Shown: positions 10,395-19,034, counted from the stretch's first letter. The stretch: DNA of 35,673 bases from an uncultured Flavobacteriales bacterium (GCA_905612305.1 CAJQRK010000035.1:1-35673); one strand, 5' to 3'. A program made the numbers and translations. Notes: generated from the sequence alone by a model not told the origin.

Positions 10395-11156
10395 TTATTT
10401 ATTAAGAAAATCATGAAAAGTATCCCCTCTTAAGCCTATCCTTAATGTTTCTAAAGGAATCACTTCATCCCACGCTATATTTCCTAGATTGACATTGGCT
10501 CCTAAAAGTTTTATAAACCAAACTTGTTGTGGTTTTTTAGGTGCTTCCCAAAGAATATCTTCTTCAGGTATTTTCGTTAAAATCTCATCAATTAAATCAG
10601 AACGCACATCACCTGTTTTGTTAAAAATACCAACATTTCCTCCTTCTCTTGCTTCAGCAATAACTTTCCAAGCACCAGCTTCTAATTCTTTTTGCATAAG
10701 CTCTATCCATTTGTAAGGAGCAATTAATACATTCTCATCTTTTGACCCTACTTCAGAAACCACTGTAAACTCTGTCGCTAAATCAGAAATGTATTTACAC
10801 TTTTCCCCATGAGGTATATTAATACTCCCATCCGAAACTTCACACATGCCTATGTTCCAGTTTCTGAGCAGTTCTTTATATTCTTTAAACATTCCTCTAA
10901 CAATAAAAGCTTCAAATAATGTACCTCCTAAGTAAACCATTAGCCCTGCATCTTGATATAGTTTTATTTTTGTTTCAATATGAGGAGATATAGCAGAAGT
11001 TCCGAAACCCAATTTAATGATGTCAGTATAAGGTACACACATGTCAATAAAATTCTTAGTATCGTTGATGCTCAATCCTTTATCCATCATCATGGTTAAC
11101 CCATTTTCTCTCGGCTTTTGTGTTCTCTCAGGGATGTCTGTTAAAAAGAAGTTCAT
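10395..11156 (-). CDS. Phosphosulfolactate synthase family protein (ComA-like)
   Basis: ComA adds sulfite to phosphoenolpyruvate to give phosphosulfolactate, the first step of coenzyme M synthesis in methanogens; relatives exist in many non-methanogens. Family features seen include PERTQKPRENGLTMMMDKG near the N-terminus, KLGFGTS, GGTLFE, EVSDGSI, KVIAEAREGG and a C-terminal GANVNLGNI segment, consistent with a TIM barrel. An open frame extends to a GTG at 11180 (261 residues). I prefer the ATG at 11156 (253 residues), because the -7 box at 11180-11187 overlaps the GTG and would start transcription near 11174, downstream of it. The physiological product in this organism is uncertain. It is the first gene of the comA-DUF368-aroE operon. 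Confidence 0.85.
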   Translation of the reverse strand: MNFFLTDIPERTQKPRENGLTMMMDKGLSINDTKNFIDMCVPYTDIIKLGFGTSAISPHIETKIKLYQDAGLMVYLGGTLFEAFIVRGMFKEYKELLRNWNIGMCEVSDGSINIPHGEKCKYISDLATEFTVVSEVGSKDENVLIAPYKWIELMQKELEAGAWKVIAEAREGGNVGIFNKTGDVRSDLIDEILTKIPEEDILWEAPKKPQQVWFIKLLGANVNLGNIAWDEVIPLETLRIGLRGDTFHDFLNK

Positions 11157-11179
11157 GTTATCAGGGTTATTAATTTTCA

Positions 11180-11187
11180 CAAAGATA
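11180..11187 (-). promoter_or_regulatory. Candidate -7 promoter box for the comA operon
   Basis: On the minus strand this reads TATCTTTG, an exact TAnnTTTG match. It overlaps the possible GTG start at 11180 and lies 24 bases before the ATG at 11156, which supports the shorter comA reading. It diverges from the glmM box. Confidence 0.6.
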
Positions 11188-11207
11188 GAAATATAAGATT
11201 ATTGTTT

Positions 11208-11215
11208 TAGTTTTG
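11208..11215 (+). promoter_or_regulatory. Candidate -7 promoter box for the phosphoglucosamine mutase gene
   Basis: TAGTTTTG matches TAnnTTTG and lies 23 bases before the start at 11239. With the comA box it forms a compact divergent promoter pair 20 bases apart. Confidence 0.55.
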
Positions 11216-11238
11216 CCGAATAAAATCAAGAATCGCTA

Positions 11239-12618
11239 ATGACATTAATTAAATCAATTTCAGGAATAAGAGGAACTATTGGTGGTGAAGTTGGATACGG
11301 GCTTACTCCTTTGGATATTGTGCGTTTTACGGCCTCCTATGCTATTTTTATCAGAAAACAAGCAAGTAGTTCCAATACCATTATTATTGGGCGTGATGCG
11401 CGTATTTCTGGACAGATGGTTAGTAATATTGTTTCAGGAACCTTAATGGGTTGTGGTTTTGATGTATTGGATATAGGACTTTCAACTACCCCTACGGTAG
11501 AAGTTGCCGTACAATTAGAGCAATCGGCAGGTGGTGTAATTATTACGGCAAGTCATAATCCAAAAGAATGGAATGCCCTAAAATTGCTAAATGAGAGAGG
11601 TGAGTTTTTATCTGCATTAAATGGAGAGGAAATTTTAGAATTGGCTGAGAATGACAATTTTACTTTTTCTGCAGTAGATGATTTAGGAAAATACACTTTT
11701 GATGATAGGTTTAACGATAAGCATATTGATGAAGTTTTGAAATTGAAGTTAGTAGATATTGATCTAGTAAAATCTGCAGGATTCAAAGTAATATTGGATG
11801 CCGTGAATTCAACTGGAGGCTTTATGATTCCAAAATTATTGGAAAGAATGGGAGTGGAGTGTGTTAAATTATTCTGTGAGCCAAACGGACAATTCTCACA
11901 TAATCCTGAGCCTTTGCCAGAAAACTTAACTGAAATATCAGCATTAGTGGTAAAGGAAAAAGCAGATTTTGGAATAGTTGTGGATCCTGATGTGGATAGG
12001 CTAGCTATAGTGTGTGAGGATGGAAGTATGTTTGGAGAGGAATATACATTGGTGGCGGTTGCCGATTTTGTGTTAAGTAAAACATCAGGAAATACGGTTT
12101 CCAATCTATCATCAACTCGGGCTTTAAGAGATGTAACCAGTTCACACAATGGTAATTATCAAGCATCAGCAGTAGGAGAGGTTAATGTAGTTGAAAAAAT
12201 GAAAGCAATAAATGCGGTTATAGGAGGAGAAGGAAATGGGGGTGTAATTTATCCAGAGCTACATTATGGCAGAGATGCTTTAATTGGAGTAGCACTATTT
12301 TTAACTCAATTGGCAGAAAGAAAAATTTCAGTAAAAGAGTTAAGAAATTCATATCCTAACTATTTTATTTCAAAAAATAAAATTAAGTTAACACCAAAGA
12401 TTGATGTGGATGCCATATTATCTGTTTTGGCAGAAAAATATAAGAAGGAGAAAATTACTACTATTGATGGACTGAAAATTGATTTTGCAGAAGGATGGGT
12501 ACATTTAAGAAAATCAAACACAGAACCTATCATTAGAATATATGCAGAAAGTGAAGGAGAGGAAAAAGCAAATGAGTTTGCAACTAATATGATAAATGAA
12601 ATACAAGAATTAATTTAA
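11239..12618 (+). CDS. glmM: Phosphoglucosamine mutase (GlmM-type phosphohexomutase)
   Basis: This enzyme interconverts glucosamine-6-phosphate and glucosamine-1-phosphate on the way to UDP-GlcNAc for peptidoglycan and LPS. The 459-residue protein has the phosphoserine loop TASHNP (103-108, serine 105), the metal-binding DPDVDR (249-254), the sugar-binding loop GEGNGG (330-335) and the phosphate-binding RKSNTEPIIRIYAE near the C-terminus. The motifs fit the alpha-D-phosphohexomutase superfamily. The GEGNGG loop and the RKSNTEP motif favour GlmM, but a phosphomannomutase role is hard to exclude by eye. It has its own -7 box and is followed one base later by the cysteine desulfurase gene. Confidence 0.85.
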   Translation: MTLIKSISGIRGTIGGEVGYGLTPLDIVRFTASYAIFIRKQASSSNTIIIGRDARISGQMVSNIVSGTLMGCGFDVLDIGLSTTPTVEVAVQLEQSAGGVIITASHNPKEWNALKLLNERGEFLSALNGEEILELAENDNFTFSAVDDLGKYTFDDRFNDKHIDEVLKLKLVDIDLVKSAGFKVILDAVNSTGGFMIPKLLERMGVECVKLFCEPNGQFSHNPEPLPENLTEISALVVKEKADFGIVVDPDVDRLAIVCEDGSMFGEEYTLVAVADFVLSKTSGNTVSNLSSTRALRDVTSSHNGNYQASAVGEVNVVEKMKAINAVIGGEGNGGVIYPELHYGRDALIGVALFLTQLAERKISVKELRNSYPNYFISKNKIKLTPKIDVDAILSVLAEKYKKEKITTIDGLKIDFAEGWVHLRKSNTEPIIRIYAESEGEEKANEFATNMINEIQELI

Positions 12619-12619
12619 G

Positions 12620-13752
12620 ATGAAAGTATATTTAGATAATGCAGCAACAACCCCTATGGCTCCTGAAATTATTGAGCTTATGAGTGAGATGATGAAAACA
12701 AATTTTGGGAATCCTTCTTCAGTTCATGAATGTGGGCGTAAATCAAAAATTATTATTGAAACAGCCCGAAAAACCATAGCGACTTTATTGAATGCTGCCC
12801 CAAAAACCATCTTTTTTACTTCAGGAGGTACAGAAGCAGATAATATGGCAATAAAGTGTGGTATTCATAATCATAACATTACACATGCTATTACTTCAAA
12901 GCTTTCGCATCATGCAGTTTTGTATCCTTTGGAGGATTTAGCTGCTGAAGGGAAAATAAAACTTTCTTATATTGATATAGATGAGAATGGAGTAGTTTCT
13001 TTGACGCATCTTCAAAAATTATTGAAAGAAAACCCAAGAACATTTGTATCTATTATGCATGCAAATAATGAGATTGGAACCATACAAGATATTAAAGCAA
13101 TAGGCGATATTTGCAAAGAATACAATGCAATTTTTCATTCGGACACCGTACAAACTATAGCGCACTATCCTTTTGATATGCAGGAGTTAAAGGTTGATTT
13201 TATGGTAGCTTCTGCTCATAAGTTTCATGGTCCAAAAGGAGTAGGTTTTATGTATATATCAGAAGATATTCAAATTAAGCCCTTGCTAAGAGGGGGGGGG
13301 GGCAAGAACGCAATATGCGTGCTGGAACAGAGAATATTCATGGTATTGCAGCATTGGCAAAAGCTATGGAAATGGCTTATGAGCATTTGGAAGAGGAAGT
13401 AAAATACATAAAATGCTTAAAATCGTATATGATTGAAAAGTTTAAAACAGAAATGCCAGAAGTGCAGTTTTATGGAAAATGCACAGATATGGATAAGAGT
13501 CTTTATACTGTGCTGAGTGTTAGTTTTCCGGTAACTAAAATATCAGAGATGCTATTGTTTAACCTAGATATTTTTGGTATTGCTTGTAGTGGTGGCTCTG
13601 CTTGTTCTTCAGGTAGTAATAAAGGATCGCATGTGCTTTCAGCTATTTCACCTGACACCAAGCGTCCAGGAGTCCGTTTCTCGTTTAGCAAATACAATAC
13701 CAAAGAAGAAATTGATTATACCATTGAGAAGTTAAAGGAATTATTTGTCTAG
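12620..13752 (+). pseudogene. Cysteine desulfurase (NifS/IscS type), frame broken at a poly-G run
   Basis: Cysteine desulfurases take sulfur from cysteine onto an active-site cysteine with PLP, for Fe-S clusters and tRNA thiolation. The first frame (12620 to about 13302) has YLDNAATTP, TSGGTEADN, HANNEIGT, HSDTVQ and SAHKFHGPKG with the PLP lysine K201. It then runs out of frame and stops at 13402. The second frame resumes with QERNMRAGTEN at 13303 and carries the catalytic loop GGSACSSGS, ending at 13752. The join is a run of eleven G (13292-13302); nine or twelve would restore one protein of 376 or 377 residues. All other motifs are intact, so this is a recent or artefactual frameshift. It follows glmM by one base and overlaps nhaC by 12 bases at its 3' end. 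Confidence 0.9.
13292..13302 (+). repeat. Eleven-G homopolymer at the frameshift
   Basis: An uninterrupted run of eleven G sits where cysteine desulfurases have a glycine-rich loop before QER-x-x-RAGTEN. Eleven is out of frame; nine gives three glycines, the usual form as I recall it. It is the longest G run in the window. Confidence 0.95.
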
Positions 13753-15204
13753 TTTCTTTATTTTAATTCCTAAATACCCATAAGCAATAGTCATTAAAGG
13801 GCTGAGGATATTGAAGAAACAGAAAGGTAAATAAGTCAAAGTAGCCACACCCAATACTGCTGATTGTGTAGCTCCACAAGAATTCCAAGGAATAAGTACT
13901 GAAGTAACTGTTCCGCTATCCTCTAAGGTTCTGCTTAAATTTTCTGGGGCTAGTCCTTTTTCTTTGTAAGTATCAGCAAACATACGACCTGGTACAACGA
14001 TACTCATGTACTGATCGGAAGTAGTGATATTAAAAAAGATGCAAGTACTAGCAGTAGTTGCAATTAGGCTTCCAGTATTTTGCGCATACTTTATAATTGG
14101 TTCTGCTATTATTCTTAATAGTCCAGTTGATTCCATTGACCCACTGAATGTCATTGCACAAAAGATAAGTAATAATGTGTTAAGCATACCATACATCCCT
14201 CCTGATTGTAGTAAATCAGACCTGTCTGCTTCTGCTACATTAAAGATATCATTTATACTGGCATTTACTGTTGTAAAGTTAATATCACCAATCATTGCAT
14301 TTATAACGCCTATATAATAAGAGCTGATGGTGTTTGTTGATGTTCCTGAAACCTCAATTACAATTTCTGGTTGAAATAATACAGCAAATATACCGCCTAA
14401 TAAAGTGCCAAAAAATAGTACTGGAATGGCCGCTACCTTTTTCATGATCATAACAATTACCGAAATTGGAACTAGAAATAACCATGGACTAATAAGAAAT
14501 TTAGTAGAAATAACACCTAAGGCTTTTTCAATTTCTTCTGATGAGATGTCAGAGGTGAAATAGAATCCTATTACTGAAAATAAAATTAAAGTGATGATAA
14601 AGGAGGGTACAGTTGTGTACATCATGTATTTTATATGGTCGAATAAATCAACCCCACTTATGGCAGCAGCCATATTAGTTGTTTCTGATAAGGGAGACAT
14701 CTTATCTCCAAAATAAGCTCCTGAAATAATAGCTCCACCAATTAATCCTAATGGCAATCCAATTGCTGTTCCAATTCCTAATAGTGCGATTCCTACTGTT
14801 GCTATGGTGCTCCATGAACTTCCGGTAGCAAGCGATATAGTAGCCGTTATTATTGCGGTAGCAAATAAGAAGATTTTCGGATTCAATATTTGTAAGCCAT
14901 AATAAATCATTGTTGGAATAACTCCAGAAATCAACCAAGTTCCAGCTAATGAACCAATAAGTAAAAGCATAATTATAGCAGGCACTACTGATTTGATGCT
15001 GATAGCAATTCCTTCCATTATTTCCTTCCATTTTTTTCCATAGTTAATCCCAATAACAGAAGCTAAAGCTGCAGATAATAACAAGGCCAATTGATTTGCT
15101 CCACCAATGGGATCATCATACATTACTACATTTATTGAAAGTAATATAATTAAAAATAGAATTGGTGCTAAAGCCAAAAAATAAGGAATCTTTTTATCAG
15201 TCAT
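13741..15204 (-). CDS. nhaC: Na+/H+ antiporter, NhaC family
   Basis: This 487-residue protein has about twelve hydrophobic segments and belongs to the NhaC family of the ion-transporter superfamily, which exchanges Na+ for H+ or couples organic acid exchange. Recognisable features are the polar intramembrane stretches TGSSWSTIATVG, GAYFGDKMSPLSETTNMAA and SDQYMSIVVPGRMF, plus a late VLIPWNSCGA segment. Length is normal. It converges on the cysteine desulfurase gene and overlaps its 3' end by 12 bases, with no terminator visible between. It starts 35 bases after wzc with no TAnnTTTG box in the gap, so read-through from wza-wzc is possible. The transported substrate cannot be fixed by sequence alone; a malate/lactate antiporter is the main alternative. 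Confidence 0.88.
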   Translation of the reverse strand: MTDKKIPYFLALAPILFLIILLSINVVMYDDPIGGANQLALLLSAALASVIGINYGKKWKEIMEGIAISIKSVVPAIIMLLLIGSLAGTWLISGVIPTMIYYGLQILNPKIFLFATAIITATISLATGSSWSTIATVGIALLGIGTAIGLPLGLIGGAIISGAYFGDKMSPLSETTNMAAAISGVDLFDHIKYMMYTTVPSFIITLILFSVIGFYFTSDISSEEIEKALGVISTKFLISPWLFLVPISVIVMIMKKVAAIPVLFFGTLLGGIFAVLFQPEIVIEVSGTSTNTISSYYIGVINAMIGDINFTTVNASINDIFNVAEADRSDLLQSGGMYGMLNTLLLIFCAMTFSGSMESTGLLRIIAEPIIKYAQNTGSLIATTASTCIFFNITTSDQYMSIVVPGRMFADTYKEKGLAPENLSRTLEDSGTVTSVLIPWNSCGATQSAVLGVATLTYLPFCFFNILSPLMTIAYGYLGIKIKKLDK

Positions 15205-15239
15205 TTTTTTATAAGAAATTAAGATGGTGAAAAAAGTGA

Positions 15240-17636
15240 TTACTCATCATCAGTTTCATAATACCCATATCCGGACGATCCGTAACCATATCCATAACCA
15301 TATCCGTAGCCTGAAGAAGATTGTTTAAAGTCATTTATTATAATATGTACATTTTTGACTTGTTCTTGATTATATAAATTATTAATAATACCTAAAGCTT
15401 TTGTTTTAGAGTAATTATGCCTTACTACATATAAATTAACATCAGAATATTGCATAAGAATAACTCCATCAGTCACTAAGCCAATAGGAGGAGTATCAAT
15501 AATCACATAATCATATGTTTTATTTAACTCTTTTATTAAATCTCTCATTTTAGAGCTATCCAAAAGTTCAGCAGGATTAGGAGGAGTAGGTCCTGAAGCA
15601 ATTACATCCAAAGCATCAATTTCAGTTTTTTCAATTACTTCAGATAATTTAGATTTATTAATTAAAAAACTACTTAGTCCTTTTGAAGTATCAACTTTAA
15701 AATCTTCATGCAATTTAGGTTTTCTTAAATCTCCACCAATTAGTATCGTTTTATGACCTGATAATGCAAAGATAGCTGCCAAGTTTATAGTGGTGAATGT
15801 TTTTCCTTCCCCTCCAATTGATGAAGTTACGGTAATGATTTTTTTTGATTTATCAGCTGCTAGATATTGAATATTTGTTCTCAAGGATCGGAATGATTCT
15901 GCAATAATAGATTTTGATGAAGTTGAAATAACTAAACTTCTAGCATTATCACTATGACCTACAAGCCCTAGTATAGGAATCTTTGTACTGTTTAATAAAT
16001 CAGCCTTACTTTTAATCGTGTCGCTAAAGAAATCCCTTAAAGAAATAAAAGTAATCGGAAGGAGAATTGCAAAAACAATAGCCATAAAATAAGCTAAGCT
16101 TTTTCTTGGTTTTATAGGTATTTCACTATCTAATCTTGCAGGGTCAATAACTTGATGATCTGATTCTGTTCCTGCTTTAGCTAATGAGGCTTCATACTTT
16201 TTCTGTTGTAAGTAAATAGCTGTTTGTTCATTGTACTCATGTTTTCTCTTTAGGATGAGGTAATTCTTTTCTACCTCAGGTAATTTATTAATGTCTGAAG
16301 TAAATGTATTGATTCTTGATTTTAAATCTTTTTCATAAATAGACGCAGAAGCGATTAAGTTCTTAATATTTTCTATTATAGTTTCTTTAGTATGGTCTAT
16401 TTGAGATAAAACAGCTATATAAGCAGGGTTTTTCTCTGTAGTAGTTAGTTGAAGCTCCCCCTTTTTTGCATACAATTGCAAGAGTTGATTAATCAGATTA
16501 TTCAATTCCGGATTACTAATTCCCATTGATGTAGGAGATACAATACTGTTTGCAGTATTATCATTTTTTAAATAGGATAATAATGACCTGTAATATTGAA
16601 TATTTACTGATTGTTCAGATAAAGTATTGTCTAGTTTTTGTTTTTGAAAATAGGTTCCATAATCTTTATCAATAATTGTAAGATTAGGGTTTTTCAGCCG
16701 GAAATTTTTTATCTTATTTTCAATAGATGTTAACGAATCGTCTATTACAGCAAGTTGTTCATCAATAAAATGAATAGTATTATTTGCCATTAAATTTTTG
16801 TTATCTAATCCGTTTCTTATATAGATTTCAGTAAGTTTATTTAGAATGGAAATATTTTTTTTAGGAGTTTTCCCTTTTATATTTATCTTTAGTATTGAAG
16901 CATCTTTATTGATTGGGGTAATAATTATCTCCTTTCTTAATTTATAGCAAAGATTGTCGGTTTGATGTAATTTAAAAGAATAATCTTTATCACTGCTATT
17001 AAGCTGATCTAAATTAAAAAACAAACTCTTTTTAAGAGTAAATGAGAAGTAATCAGTCGTAATAATTTTGTCAAATTTATAAGTTTCATTAATATCAATG
17101 TCTGCGATTAATGTTTTATCAAACCTTTCTAGAATTAGATTGTAGGGGAATTGATTTTTTGTGGTTATTGATAATTGAAATTCTTGTTCATTAATAATAG
17201 TAATTTGAAAATCAACTCCAGTTAATTGGTTATGCAATGAATCAACGATTACAATAAATGGAGAATTCTCAAATAATTCATTTGTTTGAAAAAAGCCATG
17301 TTGAAAGTAGTGCAGTCCTAAGCCGAGTTCTTTAATTACCTTCTCTGTAATTGAGTATGAAGATAAGATTATAATCTCATTGTTAAGGTTATTTTTACCA
17401 CTAAATAGTTCAAGCCCTTCTATCAGATTTTCAGCTCCCATTTGAGTATTATTGTCATCCCTAATTTCTAGGCTAGTGGAAACACTGTATTCTGGTACTG
17501 TATATCGATTGTTTAAAAAAGCAATAACACTAAAAAATAAAATAGTAGCCAAGAAATAATGCCAATACTGAGTGTATTTTAAAATAAGGGCTTTTATGTC
17601 AATGGTTTCTTCTTGAGTTTCTTGTTTCTCTTGCAT
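15240..17636 (-). CDS. wzc: Polysaccharide co-polymerase and BY-type tyrosine autokinase (Wzc)
   Basis: Wzc controls polymerisation and export of capsule or exopolysaccharide by cycling tyrosine autophosphorylation. The 798-residue protein has a Wzz-type N-terminal membrane segment (about 24-41), a large periplasmic coiled-coil region, a second membrane segment (about 513-533) and a cytoplasmic kinase. The kinase shows Walker A SSIGGEGKTFTT (605-616), Walker A' ILIGGDLRKP (631-640) and Walker B VIIDTPP (711-717). The C-terminal tail holds eight tyrosines between 777 and 793 in Tyr-Gly alternation, the phosphorylation cluster. It follows wza by two bases. No glycosyltransferase, flippase or polymerase gene lies nearby, so its sugar substrate must be encoded elsewhere. 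Confidence 0.93.
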   Translation of the reverse strand: MQEKQETQEETIDIKALILKYTQYWHYFLATILFFSVIAFLNNRYTVPEYSVSTSLEIRDDNNTQMGAENLIEGLELFSGKNNLNNEIIILSSYSITEKVIKELGLGLHYFQHGFFQTNELFENSPFIVIVDSLHNQLTGVDFQITIINEQEFQLSITTKNQFPYNLILERFDKTLIADIDINETYKFDKIITTDYFSFTLKKSLFFNLDQLNSSDKDYSFKLHQTDNLCYKLRKEIIITPINKDASILKINIKGKTPKKNISILNKLTEIYIRNGLDNKNLMANNTIHFIDEQLAVIDDSLTSIENKIKNFRLKNPNLTIIDKDYGTYFQKQKLDNTLSEQSVNIQYYRSLLSYLKNDNTANSIVSPTSMGISNPELNNLINQLLQLYAKKGELQLTTTEKNPAYIAVLSQIDHTKETIIENIKNLIASASIYEKDLKSRINTFTSDINKLPEVEKNYLILKRKHEYNEQTAIYLQQKKYEASLAKAGTESDHQVIDPARLDSEIPIKPRKSLAYFMAIVFAILLPITFISLRDFFSDTIKSKADLLNSTKIPILGLVGHSDNARSLVISTSSKSIIAESFRSLRTNIQYLAADKSKKIITVTSSIGGEGKTFTTINLAAIFALSGHKTILIGGDLRKPKLHEDFKVDTSKGLSSFLINKSKLSEVIEKTEIDALDVIASGPTPPNPAELLDSSKMRDLIKELNKTYDYVIIDTPPIGLVTDGVILMQYSDVNLYVVRHNYSKTKALGIINNLYNQEQVKNVHIIINDFKQSSSGYGYGYGYGYGSSGYGYYETDDE

Positions 17637-17638
17637 TT

Positions 17639-18412
17639 TTATTCGACTATTTTTAAATACACATTAAACAAAACGGCAATTGTCGTTAATGTGGATAGTA
17701 ATACTTGTGATTGTGATTTTCTAAATCCTTTAAATTTTAAAGGCTGTATATAGATTAAATCATTATTTCTTAGGTAATAAAAATCTGATGCTAATACATC
17801 AGAACCAGTGAGATCAATTTGATATACTTGTTTTCTATTCTTATTTGAACGAATGATTTTTACTCGTTTCAAATTTCCATAATCCGTTATGTCTCCTGAC
17901 ATTGAAATGGCGTCATATATTGTTAGCCCTTCCTTATAAACAGGATAATTTCCAGGGACATTTATCTCTCCTAAAATTGTAAACTCAAAATTAGCTAGCT
18001 TTACTACAACAAAGGGATTAATAAGATAATTCTCTGCTTTTTTCAAAATAGTTTCTTTAGCTTCTTCAAGGGTTTGATTTAGGATAAAAATTTTCCCTAC
18101 ATTGGGAATATCTACTGTTCCTTCTTGAGTAATCGTAAAACCATTTAAATAAAGGTTGGCGGCTGTTAAGGTAAGATTTGCGCTATTGGTATTGTTTTCA
18201 ATATTAAATAAATCATTGGATTCTTCATTTCTACTAATTACTTTTACCATTAAGATGTCACCAATTTCCAAATGATGTTTTGGTGGTATTGGAGACACAT
18301 CCCATTCTCCAACTTGGCTGTCATTCAAATACGTGATTTTTTTTATAGGAGTACATCCTTGAATAATTATAAAAATTATAAATATTTTAAAGATTGATAC
18401 TGTTTTTAACAT
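17639..18412 (-). CDS. wza: Polysaccharide export outer-membrane lipoprotein (Wza)
   Basis: Wza-type proteins form the outer-membrane export channel for capsule or exopolysaccharide and work with Wzc. The 257-residue protein starts with a lipoprotein signal whose lipobox is IIQGC, giving a lipidated cysteine at residue 20. A poly-export domain follows (LEIGDILMVKVISRNEE), then an SLBB beta-grasp segment (FTILGEINVPGNYPVYKEGLTIYDAIS). A C-terminal hydrophobic helix (about 237-255) ends the chain, as in other Bacteroidota homologues. It heads a two-gene operon with wzc and has its own -7 box. Confidence 0.92.
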   Translation of the reverse strand: MLKTVSIFKIFIIFIIIQGCTPIKKITYLNDSQVGEWDVSPIPPKHHLEIGDILMVKVISRNEESNDLFNIENNTNSANLTLTAANLYLNGFTITQEGTVDIPNVGKIFILNQTLEEAKETILKKAENYLINPFVVVKLANFEFTILGEINVPGNYPVYKEGLTIYDAISMSGDITDYGNLKRVKIIRSNKNRKQVYQIDLTGSDVLASDFYYLRNNDLIYIQPLKFKGFRKSQSQVLLSTLTTIAVLFNVYLKIVE

Positions 18413-18428
18413 TTTCTTGGTTTTGTTG

Positions 18429-18436
18429 CAAAGATA
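18429..18436 (-). promoter_or_regulatory. Candidate -7 promoter box for wza-wzc
   Basis: On the minus strand this reads TATCTTTG, an exact TAnnTTTG match, 16 bases before the wza start and just after the maf stop. It separates the polysaccharide pair from the upstream operon. Confidence 0.6.
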
Positions 18437-18449
18437 AGAAATTTACTTC

Positions 18450-19034
18450 TTAAAAAAATGATTTTAGGTGCTGGTATACTTCAGTAGTTGGTAAGCCAAC
18501 TACATTTGAATAAGAACCTTCAATGCTTTTGATTCCAATTTTTCCAATCCAATCTTGAATTCCGTAAGCACCAGCCTTATCAAATGGATTGAAATTATTG
18601 ATATAAAAGTTTATTTCTTTTTTGGTTAGTTGCTTAAAAGTAACAAGTGTTATTGCAGAAAAAGCAATCTCTTTTTTATGATTTTTAAGACATACTCCTG
18701 TAATTACCTTATGCGTATTTCCTGAGAGCTTACTAAGAGTATTGAATGCTTGTTCTTTATTTTTAGGTTTGTTTAGTAGCTCTCCTTTAAAAGATACAAT
18801 AGTGTCGGCAGTTATAAGTAAATCTATTTTACTTAAGTTTTCTGATAAAAATTTAGCTTTTTGTTTTGCTAAAAATTCAGCAATTTCATGGTCTTTTAGA
18901 TTTGTAGGGTAGCCCTCTTTCTGGTTAGTAGTTTGTATGCTGAATTCCAATCCAATAGCAGATAATAGTTCCTTTCGCCTTGGTGATGCAGAGCCTAGGA
19001 TTATAGTTAATTTATTTAATTGTTTGCTTATCAT
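18450..19034 (-). CDS. maf: Maf family nucleoside triphosphate pyrophosphatase
   Basis: Maf proteins hydrolyse non-canonical or modified nucleoside triphosphates to monophosphates, acting as cytoplasmic house-cleaning enzymes. The 194-residue protein has the signature GSASPRR (14-20), the catalytic ADTIV (76-80), KPKNKEQA, the HKVITGV strand and the late GAYGIQDW-x-x-KIGIKSIEGSYSNVVGLP block. The length and motif set are complete. The arginine and substrate-loop residues that separate dTTP/UTP from m7GTP subfamilies were not resolved, so the exact substrate is open. It abuts the UbiA-like gene and is the last gene of the DUF2520-UbiA-maf operon. Confidence 0.94.
   Translation of the reverse strand: MISKQLNKLTIILGSASPRRKELLSAIGLEFSIQTTNQKEGYPTNLKDHEIAEFLAKQKAKFLSENLSKIDLLITADTIVSFKGELLNKPKNKEQAFNTLSKLSGNTHKVITGVCLKNHKKEIAFSAITLVTFKQLTKKEINFYINNFNPFDKAGAYGIQDWIGKIGIKSIEGSYSNVVGLPTTEVYQHLKSFF

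Noticed and set aside
11553-12149. Minus-strand open frame of 198 codons inside glmM
   Set aside because: It lies wholly within a well-supported gene and is low-complexity Ser/Asn-rich, as expected of an antisense frame.
12620-13402. Treating the two cysteine desulfurase halves as two separate genes
   Set aside because: Each half lacks an essential part of one enzyme (PLP lysine in one, catalytic cysteine in the other), and the second half begins mid-domain.
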